DNA from: Bacteroidia bacterium
GTDB taxonomy: Bacteria > Bacteroidota > Bacteroidia > Cytophagales > Cyclobacteriaceae
DNA length: 8,409 nt
Reading direction: 5' to 3'
Assembly (NCBI GenBank): GCA_016650355.1
Contig: JAENVX010000085.1
Coordinates: forward strand, 1-8,409
A program made the translations under genes and the position numbers. Of the stretch, positions 6,737 through 8,409 are shown piece by piece (the first letter of the stretch is position 1; each line of letters begins with the position of its first letter). The notes below the pieces were generated by a model. The model worked only from the letters and a program-made list of their open reading frames with translations, made no database searches and had not been told where the DNA came from.

Positions 6737-8200
6737 TTAGGCCACAATTTCGCTAATCACTTTTCCTGAAACATCCGTCAACCTAAACGGCCTACCTTGA
6801 AATTGATAGGTAAGTTTTTCATGATCAAATCCAAGTTGATTTAAAATAGTTGCTTGCACATCATGCACTGATGTTTTTCCGTTCACAGCACTATAACCAA
6901 TTTCATCCGTTTCACCCCAACTTGCCCCACGTTTTATTCCGCCTCCCGCCATCCACATTGTGAAGGCTTCTGCATGATGATCGCGGCCAAAGAATGGCAT
7001 CTGCTTATTGTCTCTGTTTTCTTGCATTGGAGTCCTGCCGAACTCTCCTCCCCAAACGATCAGCGTTTGATCTAACAAACCGCGCTGTTTCAAATCAAGA
7101 ATGAGAGCGGTAATTGATCGGTCAATATCACGGCATTTATTTCTAAACCCCAGGTCAAGCGCATTATCCACATCTGTGCCATGACTATCCCATCCCCAGT
7201 CAAAAAGTTGTACAAAACGCACTCCGTTCTCTACCAGTTTTCGTGCAAGCAAACAATTGTTGGCAAAGGAGGTTTTGCCGGGACTTGTGCCATACAATTG
7301 ATGAATGTAATCCGGTTCTTTATTGATGTTCATAACCTCCGGAACAGATATCTGCATGCGATACGCCAATTCATATTGGTTGATGCGTGTTAACGTTTCA
7401 GGGTCTTGAAATTCCTCGTAGTGCTGTTGATTTACATCGTTGATCGCAGCTATGGTTTTCTTTTTTAAATCACGACTTATCCCATCAGGGTCTGTAATAT
7501 ACAATACAGGATCACCCTCTGATCTGCATTGAACACCCTGGTATACGGAAGGTAGAAAGCCACTTCCCCACACACTTTTTCCTGCATCGGGCGTCTTGCC
7601 ACCGGAAGTTAAAACAACAAATCCCGGAAGGTTAGAATTTTCTGAACCCAAGCCATATGTTGCCCACGATCCTATACTTGGTCTGCCAAGCCTTGGTGCA
7701 CCCGTGTGCATGAATAACTGTGCTGGAGCATGATTAAACTGATCGGTATTAACTGCTTTTAAAAACGATAGTTCATCTGCGATTGTAGACAAATGAGGGA
7801 GGTTATCTGAAATCCATGCTCGTGATTCACCGTGTTGTTTAAATATTGCCTGAGGTCCTAACATCTTAGGCACGCCACGAATAAATGCAAATTGTTTTCC
7901 TTCTAACAAAGACGGTGGACAATCCTGATTGTGAAGTTTAGCTAGCTCAGGTTTATAGTCAAACAATTCCAGCTGAGAAGGAGAACCAGCCATGTGCAGA
8001 TAAATAACACTTTTTGCTTTCCCTGGAAAATGTGGCGGTCGAGGAGATAATGGGTCTAGCAGTTGAGAAGACCTAAGTTCATTTGACGAACAGGCACCCA
8101 TAAGTGAGCCGAGTGCAAGGGAACCTAACCCCATCGCACTTTCCTTAAGAAAGTATCTTCTGGAAACAGATTGAAGTTTTGAGAAATCGTTGTTGTTCAT
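6737..8200 (-). CDS. DUF1501 protein, Tat-exported putative lipoprotein
   Basis: A 487-residue DUF1501 family protein, related in fold to the alkaline phosphatase/sulfatase superfamily; its substrate is not established. The N-terminus has a strong twin-arginine motif SRRYFLK (13-19), a hydrophobic stretch and LMGAC with C37 as a lipobox cysteine, so it should be exported folded and lipid-anchored. Family motifs are SVIYLHMAGSPSQLELFDYKP (64 onward), the QFNHAP segment (154-159), GWDSHGTD (336-343), GGEFGRTP (384-391) and FGRDHHAEAF (404-413), where Asp and His residues are the probable metal ligands. The ATG at 8200 is preferred: it has GGAGG 8 bases upstream and overlaps the preceding stop as ATGA. 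An in-frame TTG at 8215 is the alternative. In Planctomycetes, DUF1501 genes usually pair with PSCyt1/DUF1549/DUF1553 genes; here the partner is the cytochrome-LRR gene 4 bases downstream. Confidence 0.92.
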   Translation of the reverse strand: MNNNDFSKLQSVSRRYFLKESAMGLGSLALGSLMGACSSNELRSSQLLDPLSPRPPHFPGKAKSVIYLHMAGSPSQLELFDYKPELAKLHNQDCPPSLLEGKQFAFIRGVPKMLGPQAIFKQHGESRAWISDNLPHLSTIADELSFLKAVNTDQFNHAPAQLFMHTGAPRLGRPSIGSWATYGLGSENSNLPGFVVLTSGGKTPDAGKSVWGSGFLPSVYQGVQCRSEGDPVLYITDPDGISRDLKKKTIAAINDVNQQHYEEFQDPETLTRINQYELAYRMQISVPEVMNINKEPDYIHQLYGTSPGKTSFANNCLLARKLVENGVRFVQLFDWGWDSHGTDVDNALDLGFRNKCRDIDRSITALILDLKQRGLLDQTLIVWGGEFGRTPMQENRDNKQMPFFGRDHHAEAFTMWMAGGGIKRGASWGETDEIGYSAVNGKTSVHDVQATILNQLGFDHEKLTYQFQGRPFRLTDVSGKVISEIVA

Positions 8201-8409
8201 CTTGAAACCCTCCAACGTTCAAGTTTTGGAATGTGTTTGGTGAAAAGCCGAGCAACGATGCCGGGGAACCCAAACTCTTTTAATTTTTCCTTCACGAGCG
8301 ATTGCATTTGTTCTACAGTCATATCCGGCTGAACAAAACTACCAAGCTGATAACACTTCGAACAGAACATTACACTTTTCGAACCATCGGCATTCGTACC
8401 ACCTCCCTG
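8197..8409 (-). CDS. zinc-ribbon protein (PF12674-like), C-terminal part
   Basis: The gene begins beyond the right edge; 70 residues and a TGA at 8199-8197 are visible. The fragment starts QGGGTNADGSKS, then FCSKCY (C16 and C19 of the fragment), then a helical tail ending FGFPGIVARLF and IPKLERWR. GTNADGSKS followed by a CxxCY pair is the signature of the small putative zinc-ribbon family, whose first CxxC pair (CQSCGMP-like) would lie about 10-20 residues upstream, outside the window. Proteins of this family are usually about 85-95 residues, so most of the gene is present. Its stop overlaps the DUF1501 start by ATGA, implying co-transcription and translational coupling. The function is unknown. 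Whether it belongs functionally to the DUF1501 unit or is an accidental neighbour cannot be told from this window. Confidence 0.8.
   Translation of the reverse strand, partial: QGGGTNADGSKSVMFCSKCYQLGSFVQPDMTVEQMQSLVKEKLKEFGFPGIVARLFTKHIPKLERWRVSR
8208..8213 (-). promoter_or_regulatory. ribosome binding site GGAGGG of the DUF1501 gene
   Basis: On the minus strand GGAGGG lies 7-8 bases before the ATG at 8200, inside the end of the zinc-ribbon gene. It decides the start in favour of 8200 over the TTG at 8215, which overlaps this site. Confidence 0.7.

Noticed and set aside
6733..6747. TTG start for the cytochrome-LRR gene at 6747
   Set aside because: It overlaps the DUF1501 stop, while an ATG at 6732 lies just 4 bases after that stop and begins the protein before the DUF2231 motif.
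8201..8215. TTG start for the DUF1501 gene at 8215
   Set aside because: It adds five residues before a well-placed ATG that has its own GGAGG and an ATGA overlap; the TTG itself has no ribosome binding site.
5311..8409. Defence or toxin-antitoxin system in the right-hand unit
   Set aside because: No nuclease, toxin, helicase or sensor motifs are present; DUF1501, cytochrome and LRR domains point to envelope redox or hydrolytic chemistry.

Overview
The window looks like a chromosomal segment of a Bacteroidota bacterium, probably of the Cytophagales type. Three things point there: the order DUF5683 protein - dapB - lepB, the near absence of Shine-Dalgarno sequences before most genes, and the moderately AT-rich sequence. 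The species cannot be named from sequence alone. No tRNA, rRNA, CRISPR array, insertion sequence or prophage gene was found.

Left part (1-2236, + strand): the last 64 codons of a DUF5683-type membrane protein, then dapB (lysine/diaminopimelate synthesis) 2 bases later, then lepB (signal peptidase I) after a 179-base gap. That gap holds two compact hairpins that look like a small REP-type repeat. lepB and the oppositely oriented ung converge on a 7-base degenerate tandem repeat that turns around on itself, probably acting as a two-way terminator.

Middle part (2320-5266): ung (uracil-DNA glycosylase, - strand) is divergent from apaG (+). Two genes of unknown exact role follow on the + strand: a class I SAM-dependent methyltransferase that starts with GTG, and a membrane-anchored coiled-coil protein with a C-terminal beta-rich domain. 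These look like ordinary core or lineage-conserved genes.

Right part (5311-8409, - strand): a tightly packed three-gene unit read from right to left. It contains the C-terminal part of a small zinc-ribbon protein, a DUF1501 protein with a Tat signal and lipobox, and a membrane protein combining a DUF2231 region, a planctomycete-type cytochrome c domain (CYACH) and four leucine-rich repeats of exactly 24 residues. The zinc-ribbon stop and DUF1501 start overlap (ATGA), and the next gap is only 4 bases, so the three are probably co-transcribed. DUF1501 and planctomycete-type cytochromes are familiar companions, but their biochemical role is unknown. This is the most interesting system here: a candidate cell-envelope module pairing a Tat-exported putative metalloenzyme with a membrane heme protein. 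Two start codons are revised relative to the longest open frames (DUF1501 to 8200, the cytochrome protein to 6732), and apaG is given an internal start at 3059.
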